DNA of 64,000 nucleotides from Vibrio sp. STUT-A11 (GCF_026000435.1 NZ_AP026764.1:1674001-1738000), one strand, 5' to 3'. Positions 1 through 8,707 are shown, numbered from the stretch's first letter. Notes: generated by a model from the letters alone, not told the origin. Numbers and translations: made by a program.

Positions 1-510
1 ATGGCCATGATGACTGGCACTTGGGGTAAAGCGGTGATAAGTATCGGTTTAATCGTCTCAGTTTTGGCTTCTTACTTAAGCTGGATTTTGTATTCTGCAG
101 AAGTGCCTTATACCGCAGCTAAGTATGGTGCGTTTCCGAAATATTTCGCTAAATCAAACGATAACGGCACACCGAAAAACTCGCTGCTATTGACCAGTTT
201 AACCGTACAATTCTGCCTGGTTCTTGTGATGTTTACTGGTGAAGGCTACAACACCTTGGTACTGGTTTCGACCTCGATGATTTTGATACCGTACTTCTTG
301 GTGGCCGCGTACCTGCTGAAGCTTTCCATTCAAACTAGAGCGAGTTTCAAATTAAAGCTCATTGGTTTTGGAGCGACTATCTACGGCCTCTGGCTGGTTT
401 ATGCGGCTGGTGTCGATACGCTATTGCTTTCAGCGATTCTGTATATTCCAGGAATTGCGTTATACATCTACAGTCGTCGCCAACATCGATTAAAACCAAC
501 CACAGCATAA
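1..510 (+). CDS. Basic amino acid antiporter, C-terminal part (APC superfamily, ArcD-like), cut by window edge
   Basis: The 169 visible residues are hydrophobic with about five membrane segments and end in a short basic tail (YSRRQHRLKPTTA). The stretch VLASYLSWILYSAEVPYTAAKYGAFPKYF, read in pieces, has the A/S-E-x-P-Y-x-A-A-K-x-G-x-F-P-K-F pattern typical of arginine/ornithine or lysine antiporters of the basic amino acid/polyamine antiporter family. Such carriers exchange a basic amino acid for its decarboxylated or deiminated product across the inner membrane. A full member is about 460-480 residues, so roughly the first 300 lie outside the window; the ATG at position 1 is therefore an internal methionine. 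Substrate cannot be fixed from this fragment. A strong hairpin follows the stop. Confidence 0.8.
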   Translation: MAMMTGTWGKAVISIGLIVSVLASYLSWILYSAEVPYTAAKYGAFPKYFAKSNDNGTPKNSLLLTSLTVQFCLVLVMFTGEGYNTLVLVSTSMILIPYFLVAAYLLKLSIQTRASFKLKLIGFGATIYGLWLVYAAGVDTLLLSAILYIPGIALYIYSRRQHRLKPTTA

Positions 511-527
511 AACGAATCTATTCAACG

Positions 528-557
528 AAAAAGGATGGCCTGATAGCCATCCTTTCA
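528..557. terminator. Hairpin terminator between the antiporter and tetR
   Basis: AAAGGATGGC (530-539) and GCCATCCTTT (546-555) form a perfect 10-bp stem with a 6-nt loop, flanked by A-rich and T-containing sequence. It lies between two convergent genes and can serve both. Confidence 0.75.
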
Positions 558-572
558 TCAATATAAATACAC

Positions 573-1178
573 CTACCCGATTACTTTTTCATCCACACAA
601 CTGCTCTTTAAACTCAACATGATTTGGTTTACCAGTTCAGTCAGACGGGCTTCGGATGGTTTAGTGCTAGAAATCGATCGCAAACCGTAAATGTTCATCA
701 CCAGAAAATCGCTCAACAACTCACAATCCGTACCTGAGTCGATTTCATTGTTCGCTTTTGCTAGCTCTAACTTAGATTGGATATTGCACTTCCACTGATC
801 GAGCATGTTACAAATGATTTGCTCAACCTCTTCATCTTGTTGATCAAGCTCACTTAACGATCTTTGTAACAAACAACCGTTACCGTTATCACACTCTCTA
901 GAATCAATAATATCGAGAAGATAACGCTCGAAGCCAGATAAGATCTGTTTAGGGTCGTCAAAGAATTGCTCAAAAGACTGAGACTTTGTTGTCGCATAGT
1001 GATCAAGAGCGGCAAGCAATAGGCCTCTTTTGTTCTCAAAGGCACAGTAAATAGAACCTGGATGCAGCCCGGTCACACGTTTTAAGTCCTGCATGCTGGT
1101 TTTATTGTAGCCCTTAGCGATGAACTCATTCATCGCTGAACTTAAAACATACTTTCGGTCGAATTCGGCATTTCTCAT
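573..1178 (-). CDS. TetR/AcrR-family repressor, NemR-like
   Basis: A 201-residue TetR-type regulator. An N-terminal helix-turn-helix is visible around residues 25-50 (KTSMQDLKRVTGLHPGSIYC followed by AFENKRGLL). The C-terminal part is a helical ligand or sensor domain that contains several cysteines (RECDNGNGCLLQ near residue 100). E. coli NemR is a TetR repressor that senses electrophiles and reactive chlorine through a cysteine and controls the adjacent nemA reductase. The divergent arrangement with a NemA-type gene here suggests the same role. Two palindromes lie in the shared intergenic region and are the likely operators. The start at 1178 has a GAGAAA stretch about 8 nt upstream. Confidence 0.85.
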   Translation of the reverse strand: MRNAEFDRKYVLSSAMNEFIAKGYNKTSMQDLKRVTGLHPGSIYCAFENKRGLLLAALDHYATTKSQSFEQFFDDPKQILSGFERYLLDIIDSRECDNGNGCLLQRSLSELDQQDEEVEQIICNMLDQWKCNIQSKLELAKANNEIDSGTDCELLSDFLVMNIYGLRSISSTKPSEARLTELVNQIMLSLKSSCVDEKVIG

Positions 1179-1264
1179 CTGGTATTTCTCAACTAACTGG
1201 GCTCTATGACCTTACAAACACCTTAAGTTTACTGAGGTTAACATGGTTTCACAAGCAATTTGAA

Positions 1265-1298
1265 TGAACGTTCAAGAATCTCTTGAATGATCATTCAA
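1265..1298. promoter_or_regulatory. Two palindromic operators between tetR and the nemA-like gene
   Basis: Two similar palindromes sit side by side: TGAACGTTCA at 1265-1274 and TTGAATGATCATTCAA at 1283-1298, the second a perfect 16-bp inverted repeat. Both contain the TGAAnnnTTCA-type half-sites common in TetR operators. They lie 45-80 bp before the reductase start. Assignment to the divergent TetR protein is inference from position. Confidence 0.65.
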
Positions 1299-1342
1299 AA
1301 AAGAGTTAGCATATTACTCTAGCGTTCATTAGGAGCATGCTC

Positions 1343-2386
1343 ATGACAACAACATTATTCGAAGCATATAAACTCAACGACAAAATCACACTAAAAAACA
1401 AAATTGCAATGGCGCCACTCACGCGCTGTATGGCAGACGATGATCTAGTGCCTACTGATGCAATGGTGGAATACTATGCGAAACGTGCTGACGCAGGTTT
1501 GATTATCTCGGAAGCAACGATTATTCGTCCTGATGGTCAGGGTTACCCGAATACTCCGGGGCTTTTTACCCAAGCACAGATTGAAGGTTGGAAGAAAGTA
1601 ACTGATGCCGTGCACGCGAGCGGCGGTAAGATCTTTGCCCAGCTTTGGCATACTGGACGAGTGGCTCATCCGCACTTCTTTGGAGGCGAGTACGTATTAG
1701 CTCCGTCTGCGATAGCATTTGATGGCACTGTTCCTCGAATGCGCGAACTCGTTTACACCGTCCCTAAAGCGGCAACTCACGAAGAGATTGCTCAGTTAGT
1801 AGCAGACTATGCACAGGCAGCTCAAAACGCTATCGACGCCGGATTTGATGGCGTTGAGATCCATGCAGCAAATGGTTACCTGATCGATCAGTTCCTGCAT
1901 TTTGATACCAACCGCCGTACAGACGAATACGGTGAAACAGTAGAAAATATGTCTCGCTTCCCACTCGCAGTTATCGACGCGGTAGTTGAGTGTATCGGCG
2001 CAGAACTTACTGGCTTACGCGTATCCCCTGCTGGTTACGCACACATGGAAACCGATCCTCGTGACCGTCAGGTGTTCGATTACTTCCTACCAGAAGTTGA
2101 AAAGCGTAACTTAGCTTACCTGCATGAAGGTATGTTTGATGACAGCATGGAGTTCGATTTCCTTGGTGGCCGCGTATCGCAATACATGCGTGAGACATAC
2201 TCAAAGACACTGATGGGTGTGGGTGGTTATACCGCAGAAACAGGCGCGGAAGCGATTGAGGCGAATAAATTCGATTTGATTGCGATTGGTCGTCCATTTA
2301 TTGCCAATCCAGATTACATCAGTCGAGTTCAAGAAAATAAACAACTTGTCGAGTACGATGCAGCGATGCTAGAGACACTGGTCTAA
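1343..2386 (+). CDS. nemA: Old Yellow Enzyme family alkene reductase (N-ethylmaleimide reductase-like)
   Basis: An FMN-dependent beta/alpha barrel oxidoreductase of about 347 residues, the usual length for NemA. Family marks seen are the N-terminal KIAMAPLTRC segment, the QLWHTGRVAH motif, the active-site HAANGYLIDQF stretch, and the C-terminal DLIAIGRPFIANPD phosphate-binding region. NemA-type enzymes use NAD(P)H to reduce activated alkenes, maleimides and nitro compounds, protecting the cytoplasm from electrophiles. ATG codons occur at 1337 and 1343. The AGGAG at 1331-1335 is 7 nt before 1343 but only 1 nt before 1337, so 1343 is preferred. Divergent from a TetR regulator, with two operators between them. 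A hairpin follows the gene. Confidence 0.88.
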   Translation: MTTTLFEAYKLNDKITLKNKIAMAPLTRCMADDDLVPTDAMVEYYAKRADAGLIISEATIIRPDGQGYPNTPGLFTQAQIEGWKKVTDAVHASGGKIFAQLWHTGRVAHPHFFGGEYVLAPSAIAFDGTVPRMRELVYTVPKAATHEEIAQLVADYAQAAQNAIDAGFDGVEIHAANGYLIDQFLHFDTNRRTDEYGETVENMSRFPLAVIDAVVECIGAELTGLRVSPAGYAHMETDPRDRQVFDYFLPEVEKRNLAYLHEGMFDDSMEFDFLGGRVSQYMRETYSKTLMGVGGYTAETGAEAIEANKFDLIAIGRPFIANPDYISRVQENKQLVEYDAAMLETLV

Positions 2387-2408
2387 TCCCCCCTTTGCTC
2401 GTTTAATT

Positions 2409-2445
2409 GAGTAGTGCCGCTCGTATAACAGCGAGCGGCATACTC
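2409..2445. terminator. Hairpin downstream of nemA
   Basis: TGCCGCTCG (2415-2423) pairs with CGAGCGGCA (2432-2440), and flanking GAGTA/TACTC extends the stem beyond one bulged G. There is no clear T-run, so intrinsic termination is likely but not certain. Confidence 0.5.
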
Positions 2446-2527
2446 AGAACAACCGTACGATTCAGGATCTAATAACCAAGAGTGTCTGCGTTAAAGGGGG
2501 TGACTGTAACAACGAGTCTGCGGTGAT

Positions 2528-2563
2528 TAGATTCCTGATGTCGCTAAGGCTCCTCGGAATGAC
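2528..2563 (+). repeat. Interspersed 36-bp repeat, copy A
   Basis: This 36-bp segment matches the reverse complement of 21043-21078 at 33 of 36 positions by direct comparison. Its core is CTCCTCGGAATGAC. It lies in the gap between nemA and cyoE and behaves like a short dispersed palindromic repeat. Confidence 0.65.
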
Positions 2564-2609
2564 GCTGCAGAATAAACATCGTGCGCAGTAACAAATTTAT
2601 GTGGTCAGT

Positions 2610-2638
2610 CAGCGATTAACATTTATCGTTAGTCGCTG
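2610..2638. terminator. Hairpin downstream of cyoE
   Basis: CAGCGATTAAC (2610-2620) and GTTAGTCGCTG (2628-2638) form an 11-bp stem with one wobble pair and a 7-nt loop, just past the end of the cyo operon. The T-run is on the plus-strand side only. Confidence 0.4.
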
Positions 2639-2652
2639 TTTTATCGCACTTA

Positions 2653-3516
2653 TTACACCAACGTAAGTAACTCTACTCCCAGCACACCGCTGATTCCCAT
2701 AACTACCAGCAAAGAGACTTTAAACACCGACTTCGACCACGCAACGTAGCTTTCATCATCAATGCTGCGGAAAGTCACTTTTGTCCACATAAAGCAAACA
2801 ACAGCTGCAACAGCCAGGTATTCATACCCAGCTTCACCGAGCAAAAAGAGTCCCAATGAAACAGCACCAAAGGCCACCACGTACGCTTTCATATGACGAT
2901 GAGCTTTATGGATGCCTTCTTTAACAGGCAGTACGGGAATGCCCGCTTCTCGGTAGTCTTGCATACGGAACATGGCAATCGCGTACGAGTGCGGCATTTG
3001 CCACAAGCAGAACATAGTGAACAGCAAAATGGCTTCTAAGCTAATGAAGTTTGTCACTGCCAGATAGCCAACTAATGGCGGAACAGCACCTGAAATACTG
3101 CCGACTAAAGTGCCGTAAACCGAGTTACGCTTGTACCACATGGTGTAAAAGAACACGTAGTAGACGTAACCGAGAAGAACAACAACGGCAGAAAGCGGAT
3201 TAGCAAGCTGAAACAGTAAGCCCGTTCCAACCAAAAGCAGAACCAAAGCATAGACAAACGCGACATCAATATTGATGTTACCTTTCGCTAGCTCACGGTT
3301 CTGAGTACGCGACATCTTTTGATCGATATCGCGATCAAAAATATTGTTCACCACGCAACCTGAAGCAATGACAAGCCCCACACCAGCCAGCGTTGTCAGA
3401 AACAACGTCAGGCTAGCAGGTTCTGTTTTTGCGGCGAGGAAAAACCCCGCCGCAACAGAAATCAGGTTGCCGAAAATAATGCCCGGTTTGGTGATAGACA
3501 AATAACTTTTCAGCAT
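2653..3516 (-). CDS. cyoE: Protoheme IX farnesyltransferase (heme O synthase)
   Basis: A 287-residue polytopic membrane prenyltransferase of the UbiA superfamily. It converts heme b to heme o by adding a farnesyl group, supplying the high-spin heme of the cyo oxidase. Visible marks are the early KPGIIFGNLISV segment, the aspartate-rich NNIFDRDIDQKMSRT motif near residues 58-72 that binds farnesyl diphosphate, and a second polar loop around YREAGIPVLP. Length and topology match E. coli CyoE. It is the last gene of cyoABCDE, 8 nt after cyoD, with AGG CCAAGGT just before the ATG. Confidence 0.95.
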   Translation of the reverse strand: MLKSYLSITKPGIIFGNLISVAAGFFLAAKTEPASLTLFLTTLAGVGLVIASGCVVNNIFDRDIDQKMSRTQNRELAKGNINIDVAFVYALVLLLVGTGLLFQLANPLSAVVVLLGYVYYVFFYTMWYKRNSVYGTLVGSISGAVPPLVGYLAVTNFISLEAILLFTMFCLWQMPHSYAIAMFRMQDYREAGIPVLPVKEGIHKAHRHMKAYVVAFGAVSLGLFLLGEAGYEYLAVAAVVCFMWTKVTFRSIDDESYVAWSKSVFKVSLLVVMGISGVLGVELLTLV

Positions 3517-3524
3517 ACCTTGGC

Positions 3525-3836
3525 CTACAACTTCATGTTGACGTTCATGTTGTAGATAATCCAGATCGAACCTGCGATCAGAATAAGCACAACAATGGCG
3601 GTAAACATCAGTGAAACCAGATTCCAGCGACCATCATCTGTCTTCACTTCCATATGCAGGAAGTATTTGAAGTGCACAAAGATCTGAACCAATGCACAGC
3701 CAAACAAAATCGCGTATGTCGTGGTCTCTGGTAGTGATTGCGCCCAAACAAAGTAGAACGGAATCACCGTTAGGATAAGTGACGCAACGAAACCTTTAAC
3801 GTAATCAGACGCACTTGTATCAATATGTTGTCCCAT
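3525..3836 (-). CDS. cyoD: Cytochrome o ubiquinol oxidase subunit IV
   Basis: A 103-residue small subunit of cytochrome bo3 with three predicted membrane helices (starting near ASLILTVIPFYFVW, YAILFGCALVQIFVHF and LMFTAIVVLILIAGSIW). It helps assemble the CuB centre of subunit I. The start is placed at MGQHIDTSASDY; its ATG overlaps the cyoC stop in a TAATG arrangement. A longer frame to 3881 would overlap cyoC by 46 nt and adds a sequence unlike the family. Position in the cyo operon makes the call secure. Confidence 0.93.
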   Translation of the reverse strand: MGQHIDTSASDYVKGFVASLILTVIPFYFVWAQSLPETTTYAILFGCALVQIFVHFKYFLHMEVKTDDGRWNLVSLMFTAIVVLILIAGSIWIIYNMNVNMKL

Positions 3837-4450
3837 TACATTACCCCCAGTAAGTAAACGATGGTAAAGACACAGATCCAAACAATATCCAGGAAGTGCC
3901 AGAACAGGCTCAAGCAGTTAAAACGCATTGCCATGTTATCGTTCAGGCCTTTGGTTGAGAGTTGGTGATAAGCCACAGCCAACCAAATAAGACCAAATGA
4001 CACGTGCAAACCGTGCGTACCTACCAATGTAAAGAACGCAGAGAGAAACGCACTTTCCTGAGGGCCGTAACCTTCAGCAATCAAGTGATGGAACTCGTAG
4101 ACTTCCATGCAGATGAAGCCAAGACCCAGCACAAAAGTAATTTGCAGCCAGCGTTTAAGGCCAGCAACATCATTACGTTTCATCGCAATCATGCCAAAAC
4201 CAAACGTGATACTACTGAATAGCAGCAACATGGTTTCAACGAACACGAAAGGCAATTCGAAAATGTCTTTACCTGTTGGGCCTGCAATCGAGTTGCTAGA
4301 TAGTACGGCGTACGTAGCAAACAAAGTTGCGAACAATACACAGTCGCTCATCAGGTAAACCCAGAATCCAAACAGCTTGTTGCCATTCGTGTCATGGTGA
4401 GCATCGTGGTGGTGATCATGGTCATGATGGGCAGCGACATTAGTTTGCAT
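3836..4450 (-). CDS. cyoC: Cytochrome o ubiquinol oxidase subunit III
   Basis: A 204-residue membrane subunit of cytochrome bo3, homologous to COX3. It has about five helices and family residues such as FVETMLLLFSSITFGFGMIA and LVGTHGLHVSFGLIW. The N-terminus carries an unusually His/Asp-rich stretch (HHDHDHHHDAHHD, residues 8-20) that could bind metal; histidine-rich starts are seen in some CyoC proteins, but this one is strong. It overlaps the cyoB end by 11 nt and shares one base with cyoD, so translation is probably coupled. Confidence 0.95.
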   Translation of the reverse strand: MQTNVAAHHDHDHHHDAHHDTNGNKLFGFWVYLMSDCVLFATLFATYAVLSSNSIAGPTGKDIFELPFVFVETMLLLFSSITFGFGMIAMKRNDVAGLKRWLQITFVLGLGFICMEVYEFHHLIAEGYGPQESAFLSAFFTLVGTHGLHVSFGLIWLAVAYHQLSTKGLNDNMAMRFNCLSLFWHFLDIVWICVFTIVYLLGVM

Positions 4451-6476
4451 ACGTCACCTCCAGATCATCTTTGTTTTCGTTGTCTTTCACTGAACCTTTC
4501 TTCGCTTCTTCAAGCTGCGCACGTCGTGCCGCTTCAATCGCTTTGATTTCTTCAACTTCAACGTAGTAATCCACGTCATCGTTATAACTGTGTTTGATAC
4601 TCGTCACGATGATGGCAACCAGGCTCAAACCAGCCAGCCACCAGATGTACCAAATCATGCCAATACCGAATAACAGTGACCAAGCAGACACGTAGATCCC
4701 GGTTGGCGTGTTCTTAGGCATGTGAATACGCTCGTATTCCACTTCCTTGGTTGGATCAAACTCACCACTTTGTTTTTGGTACCAGAAAGCATCCAGAACA
4801 TCACCTTTAGGAAGGTGTGCGAAGTTGTAGAATGGCGGAGGTGAAGACGTTGCCCACTCAAGGGTACGACCGCCCCACGGGTCACCAGTAAGATCGCGGT
4901 TTTGCTCACGGTCACGAATACTTACGTAGATCTGGATGAACTGAGATAGTACACCCAGAGCAATCACTACCGTACCAGCCGCTGCAACCGCCAGTAGCGG
5001 GAAGAATTCCGGGTTGATGTTTTGGCTCAGACGACGGGTCATGCCCATAAAGCCCAACGCGTATAACGGTAGGAACGCCATCAAGAAACCAATAATCCAA
5101 AGGTAGAACGCACGTTTGCCCCAAGTTTCATTCATGGTGAAACCTGTTGCTTTCGGGAACCAGTAAGTGATGGCTGCGAAACAACCAAATACCACACCAC
5201 CGATAATTACGTTGTGGAAGTGTGCAATCAGGAATACAGAGTTATGTAGAACAAAGTCCGCACCCGGTACCGCCATCAATACACCTGTCATACCACCAAC
5301 AGTAAAGGTGATCAAAAAGCCTACGGTCCACATCATTGGTGTCGTAAAGCGAATGCGACCTTTGTACATGGTGAATAGCCAGTTGAAGATCTTAACCCCG
5401 GTTGGGATAGAAATGATCATCGTGGCAATACCAAAGAACGCATTGACGTTCGCACCAGAACCCATGGTGAAGAAGTGGTGTAGCCAAACAACAAACGCCA
5501 GTACCGTAATTACAACTGTTGCCCATACCAGTGAGGTGTAACCAAATAGCTTCTTGCGCGAGAATGTGGCGGTGACTTCTGAGAACACACCGAAAATCGG
5601 CAGGATCAGAATGTACACTTCTGGGTGACCCCATGCCCAAATCAGGTTGACGTACATCATTACGTTGCCGCCAAGATCATTGGTAAAGAAGTGCATCCCC
5701 AGATATCTATCCAGCGTTAGTAACGCGATAGTGACCGTCAGGATTGGGAATGAAATGATGATAAGGATGTTTGCACACAGCGATGCCCAAGTGAAAACAG
5801 GCATTTTCATCATTGGCATTGAAGGCGTGCGCATGCGCAGGATAGTTGCGAAGAAGTTCACACCTGTTAGCGTCGTACCAACACCCGATATTTGCAGTGC
5901 CCAAATCCAATAGTCGACCCCGACTCCCGGACTTGCTTCGATACCTGACAGTGGCGGATACGCCAACCAGCCAGTACGACCAAACTCACCCAAACCTAGT
6001 GACATGTTGGTTAGGATCACGCCAACAACAAACAACCAGAAACTCAGGTTGTTCAGGTACGGGAAAGCCACGTCACGCGCACCAATTTGCAGTGGCACGA
6101 TGATGTTCATCAGGCCAATAACCAACGGCATGGCAACGAAGAAAATCATGATCACGCCGTGGGCGGTAAAGATTTGGTCATAGTGGTGTGGTGGCAAGTA
6201 GCCTGCTTCACCCGCTGAGGAAAGTAGCTGCTGACTACGCATCATGACTGCGTCAGCGAAACCACGAATTAGCATTACCATCGCTACCGCGATGTACATA
6301 AAGCCAAGTTTTTTGTGGTCTACCGAAGTAAACCATTCATTCCACAAATACTGCCATTTACCCGCTTTAGTGACTGCGTAAGCTACGCCTAAGCCAACCA
6401 AAGCCACTATCGCTAAGGTAATAACGATGATGGGTTCATGGAATGGGAATGAATCCAGAGTTAATCTTCCAAACAT
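4440..6476 (-). CDS. cyoB: Cytochrome o ubiquinol oxidase subunit I
   Basis: The 678-residue catalytic subunit of the proton-pumping bo3 quinol oxidase. Nearly all functional residues fall at E. coli numbering: R71, D75 and H98 of the quinol site; heme b ligands H106 and H421; CuB ligands H284 (in WGHPEVY, with cross-linked Y288), H333 and H334; heme o3 ligand H419; and D135 at the D-channel entrance. It oxidises ubiquinol and reduces oxygen to water in the inner membrane. The C-terminal tail is charged (KKGSVKDNENKDD) and a little longer than in E. coli. AAGGATAA precedes the ATG; cyoA ends 5 nt upstream. Confidence 0.97.
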   Translation of the reverse strand: MFGRLTLDSFPFHEPIIVITLAIVALVGLGVAYAVTKAGKWQYLWNEWFTSVDHKKLGFMYIAVAMVMLIRGFADAVMMRSQQLLSSAGEAGYLPPHHYDQIFTAHGVIMIFFVAMPLVIGLMNIIVPLQIGARDVAFPYLNNLSFWLFVVGVILTNMSLGLGEFGRTGWLAYPPLSGIEASPGVGVDYWIWALQISGVGTTLTGVNFFATILRMRTPSMPMMKMPVFTWASLCANILIIISFPILTVTIALLTLDRYLGMHFFTNDLGGNVMMYVNLIWAWGHPEVYILILPIFGVFSEVTATFSRKKLFGYTSLVWATVVITVLAFVVWLHHFFTMGSGANVNAFFGIATMIISIPTGVKIFNWLFTMYKGRIRFTTPMMWTVGFLITFTVGGMTGVLMAVPGADFVLHNSVFLIAHFHNVIIGGVVFGCFAAITYWFPKATGFTMNETWGKRAFYLWIIGFLMAFLPLYALGFMGMTRRLSQNINPEFFPLLAVAAAGTVVIALGVLSQFIQIYVSIRDREQNRDLTGDPWGGRTLEWATSSPPPFYNFAHLPKGDVLDAFWYQKQSGEFDPTKEVEYERIHMPKNTPTGIYVSAWSLLFGIGMIWYIWWLAGLSLVAIIVTSIKHSYNDDVDYYVEVEEIKAIEAARRAQLEEAKKGSVKDNENKDDLEVTYAN

Positions 6477-6481
6477 TGCGA

Positions 6482-7363
6482 TTATCCTTGGTTTTCAGGC
6501 AAACAGTTCATAGAACCAGGATGCTGAGTCACGACATTACTGAACAAGAACGGAGGTACGCTTGAGAACAAGGTCACCGGCTCAGCAATACTAGGTTCAG
6601 CTAGCGTGCTGTACTGTACCCAGTCTTCAATACGGTCTGGACTCGCTTTAACTTTCTGCACCCAATTCAGGAATGCAGCGCGATCAGGCATAGCTGACGC
6701 AGTGAACTTCATCTGTGAGAAACCTTCCCCACTAAAGTTCGACGCAAAGCCCTTGAAGTCACCTTCATGGTTAGCAATCAGGTTTAGCTTGGTTACCATG
6801 CCTGGCATGGCGTAAATCTGACTACCTAAACGAGGAATGAAGAACGCGTTCATGATGTTGTCGGACGTCAATTTGAACTGAACTGGCACATCTTTTGGGA
6901 ACGCTACGTAGTTAACCGTCGCGATATTTTCTTCCGGGTAGATGAACAGCCATTTCCAATCTAGCGCCACGACTTCTATCGTTATCGGTTTTACGTCACT
7001 TTCCAGAGGCTTAGATGGCTCCAGTTCGTGGGTAGAACGCCATGTGATAGCGGCTAGAATCGCAATAATGATGATTGGAATAGTCCATACCACCACTTCG
7101 ATTTTGGTCGAGTGCGACCATTCAGGTGCGTACTCTTCTTCGGTGTTACTTGCTCGGTATCGGTAGGCGAAGTAAATCGTCATTAGAATCACGGGGATCA
7201 CGACGATCAACATCAGTAAAAGAGCAGTGATGATCAGCTCTTTTTCCTGGACACCAATAGCACCTTTGGGGTCAAGCAAAGCAGAATTACATCCTGAGAG
7301 CAAAAGTATGACGGATGCCAGACTCCCTCTCGATAAGATGCGTTTGTATCTTGAGGCTTCCAT
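6482..7363 (-). CDS. cyoA: Cytochrome o ubiquinol oxidase subunit II
   Basis: A 293-residue lipoprotein subunit. The signal region ends in the lipobox LLSGC with the modified cysteine at residue 25. Two membrane helices follow (the second near LLLMLIVVIPVILMTIYFA), then a periplasmic cupredoxin-fold domain that, as in other quinol oxidases, lacks the CuA ligands. It is somewhat shorter than E. coli CyoA (315 residues), mainly at the C-terminus. First gene of cyoABCDE, so the operon promoter should lie in 7364-7600. Confidence 0.95.
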   Translation of the reverse strand: MEASRYKRILSRGSLASVILLLSGCNSALLDPKGAIGVQEKELIITALLLMLIVVIPVILMTIYFAYRYRASNTEEEYAPEWSHSTKIEVVVWTIPIIIIAILAAITWRSTHELEPSKPLESDVKPITIEVVALDWKWLFIYPEENIATVNYVAFPKDVPVQFKLTSDNIMNAFFIPRLGSQIYAMPGMVTKLNLIANHEGDFKGFASNFSGEGFSQMKFTASAMPDRAAFLNWVQKVKASPDRIEDWVQYSTLAEPSIAEPVTLFSSVPPFLFSNVVTQHPGSMNCLPENQG

Positions 7364-7948
7364 TAACTTTCTCGATGGTTGTCTGGTTTCAAAGCAAACG
7401 CTTAGAACCAGTTGTTATAGTCATTAGAATGTTTATGTGTTGAGCGTATGCGACATTAAACGTCAAAACGCAATTAAAACCCCACAAGCAGTGTGAGTAT
7501 ATTGTTACACTTTGAAATACAATGTTACATTCGGCCGCATTATGAGGACTTAGCAGTTAAAGCTCACGAGCCATATCTGGAAACTAACATTTCATTTATC
7601 AACAGAAAGTAAAGAGAGGGGATTCTCAGCGAAGCAGCTTAACTAAGAATTAGAAGCCTTTATGCCTGAAAGGGTGTAGCTTAAATGGAAATAATAAACG
7701 TTGGTTGTTGACGAGTTAGTCACTCGAAACTGACATCATAATCACTAAAACCCCAGGCCAAAAAATGTGACATAGATCAACATAATGATTTCACGTATTT
7801 TTTACAAGGTATTTACTTATAAGTTATCTAACAAACATAACATTTAGTTAATTTATGAATGATTAAACACATGCCCAGCCACACTCAAAACTGAAAGCAA
7901 ATGTCTTTTAGAATAAGTCAGTTATAACCCTAAACTCTATTAGTTGGG
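7364..7948. other. Intergenic region between cyoA and ivdG
   Basis: A 585-bp gap with no credible gene on either strand. It holds the cyo promoter area, the TGTTACA direct repeat, and a CRP/FNR-like element at 7766-7781 (TGTGA, six bases, TCAAC) which also reads as an imperfect FNR site (GTGAC, four bases, ATCAA at 7767-7780). A small hairpin CGAGT/ACTCG is at 7712-7726. The part nearest ivdG is AT-rich with no obvious terminator. Confidence 0.5.
7501..7530. promoter_or_regulatory. Direct repeat of TGTTACA upstream of cyoA
   Basis: TTGTTACA near 7502-7509 and ATGTTACA near 7522-7529 are spaced 20 bp apart, about two helical turns, some 140-165 bp before cyoA. Direct TGTTA repeats are a feature of ArcA-type sites, and ArcA represses cyo in E. 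coli, but the match is not good enough to name the regulator. Confidence 0.35.
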
Positions 7949-8707
7949 TTACATCCGCAGACCGCCATCGATTTCTAACACTCTCCCTGTAATGTACTCA
8001 TTTTCAAGGATGTATTTGACTGACTGTGCGATTTCTTCCGCCTTTGCCATTCTTCCTACTGGAATCATTTTTTCCAGACGTTCTATTACTTCCGGTTTCA
8101 TATTCCCAGCCATTGGGGTGTGTACGACACCCGGTGCAATTGCCGCCGCGCGGATACCATATTTGGCTAACTCGCGTGACCAGGTGGTCGCCATGGTTGC
8201 AACCGCCGCTTTGGAAGCAGAATAATTGGTTTGACCGATGTTTCCCGCACGCGCAACACTTGAAATGTTGATGATCACACCACTGGATTCAGTTTCTATC
8301 ATTTTCACTGCCGCCTCTCGACCACAAAGGAAAGTGCCAGTTACGTTGACATTCATCACCATAGTGAACTGCTCCAGAGACATCTTGCTGATAACGTCAT
8401 CCTTTGCTTTGACCAGCAAACCATCGCTGATTATACCGGCGTTATTGATAAGCCCGTTCAATTGCCCGAAGTCTTGCAGAATCTCGTCAAATGCACCTTC
8501 TACTTGCCGCTCATTGGTAATGTCTAGTTGGTAAATGAAGGCCTTACCACTTAACATTTGGCATTGCTGTTGGGTCTCACGCAATCCATTTTCATTAATA
8601 TCGAGCAGCGCTAAATCGGCTCCTGCACGAGCAAGAACAATCGCTGTCATCTGTCCGAGCCCCTGCCCCGCGCCAGTAATAGCGATAACACTGTTTCTTA
8701 AATCCAT
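7949..8707 (-). CDS. ivdG: Short-chain dehydrogenase, probable 3-hydroxy-2-methylbutyryl-CoA dehydrogenase
   Basis: A 252-residue classical SDR. It has the TGAGQGLG dinucleotide-binding motif near residues 10-17, LINNAG in the middle, the catalytic serine in IINISSVA, and YSASK for the Tyr-x-x-x-Lys pair. The C-terminus EYITGRVLEIDGGLRM is typical of FabG-like enzymes. As the last gene of the ivd operon it probably oxidises 3-hydroxy-2-methylbutyryl-CoA in isoleucine breakdown; general 3-oxoacyl reductase activity is the alternative. The start MDLRNSVIA has GGAG 7 nt upstream; a longer frame to 8806 adds 33 residues unlike the family. Confidence 0.85.
   Translation of the reverse strand: MDLRNSVIAITGAGQGLGQMTAIVLARAGADLALLDINENGLRETQQQCQMLSGKAFIYQLDITNERQVEGAFDEILQDFGQLNGLINNAGIISDGLLVKAKDDVISKMSLEQFTMVMNVNVTGTFLCGREAAVKMIETESSGVIINISSVARAGNIGQTNYSASKAAVATMATTWSRELAKYGIRAAAIAPGVVHTPMAGNMKPEVIERLEKMIPVGRMAKAEEIAQSVKYILENEYITGRVLEIDGGLRM

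Noticed and set aside
5167..5541. Several 60-124-codon frames opposite cyoB and cyoC
   Set aside because: They are antisense shadows of well-conserved oxidase genes and have no independent support.
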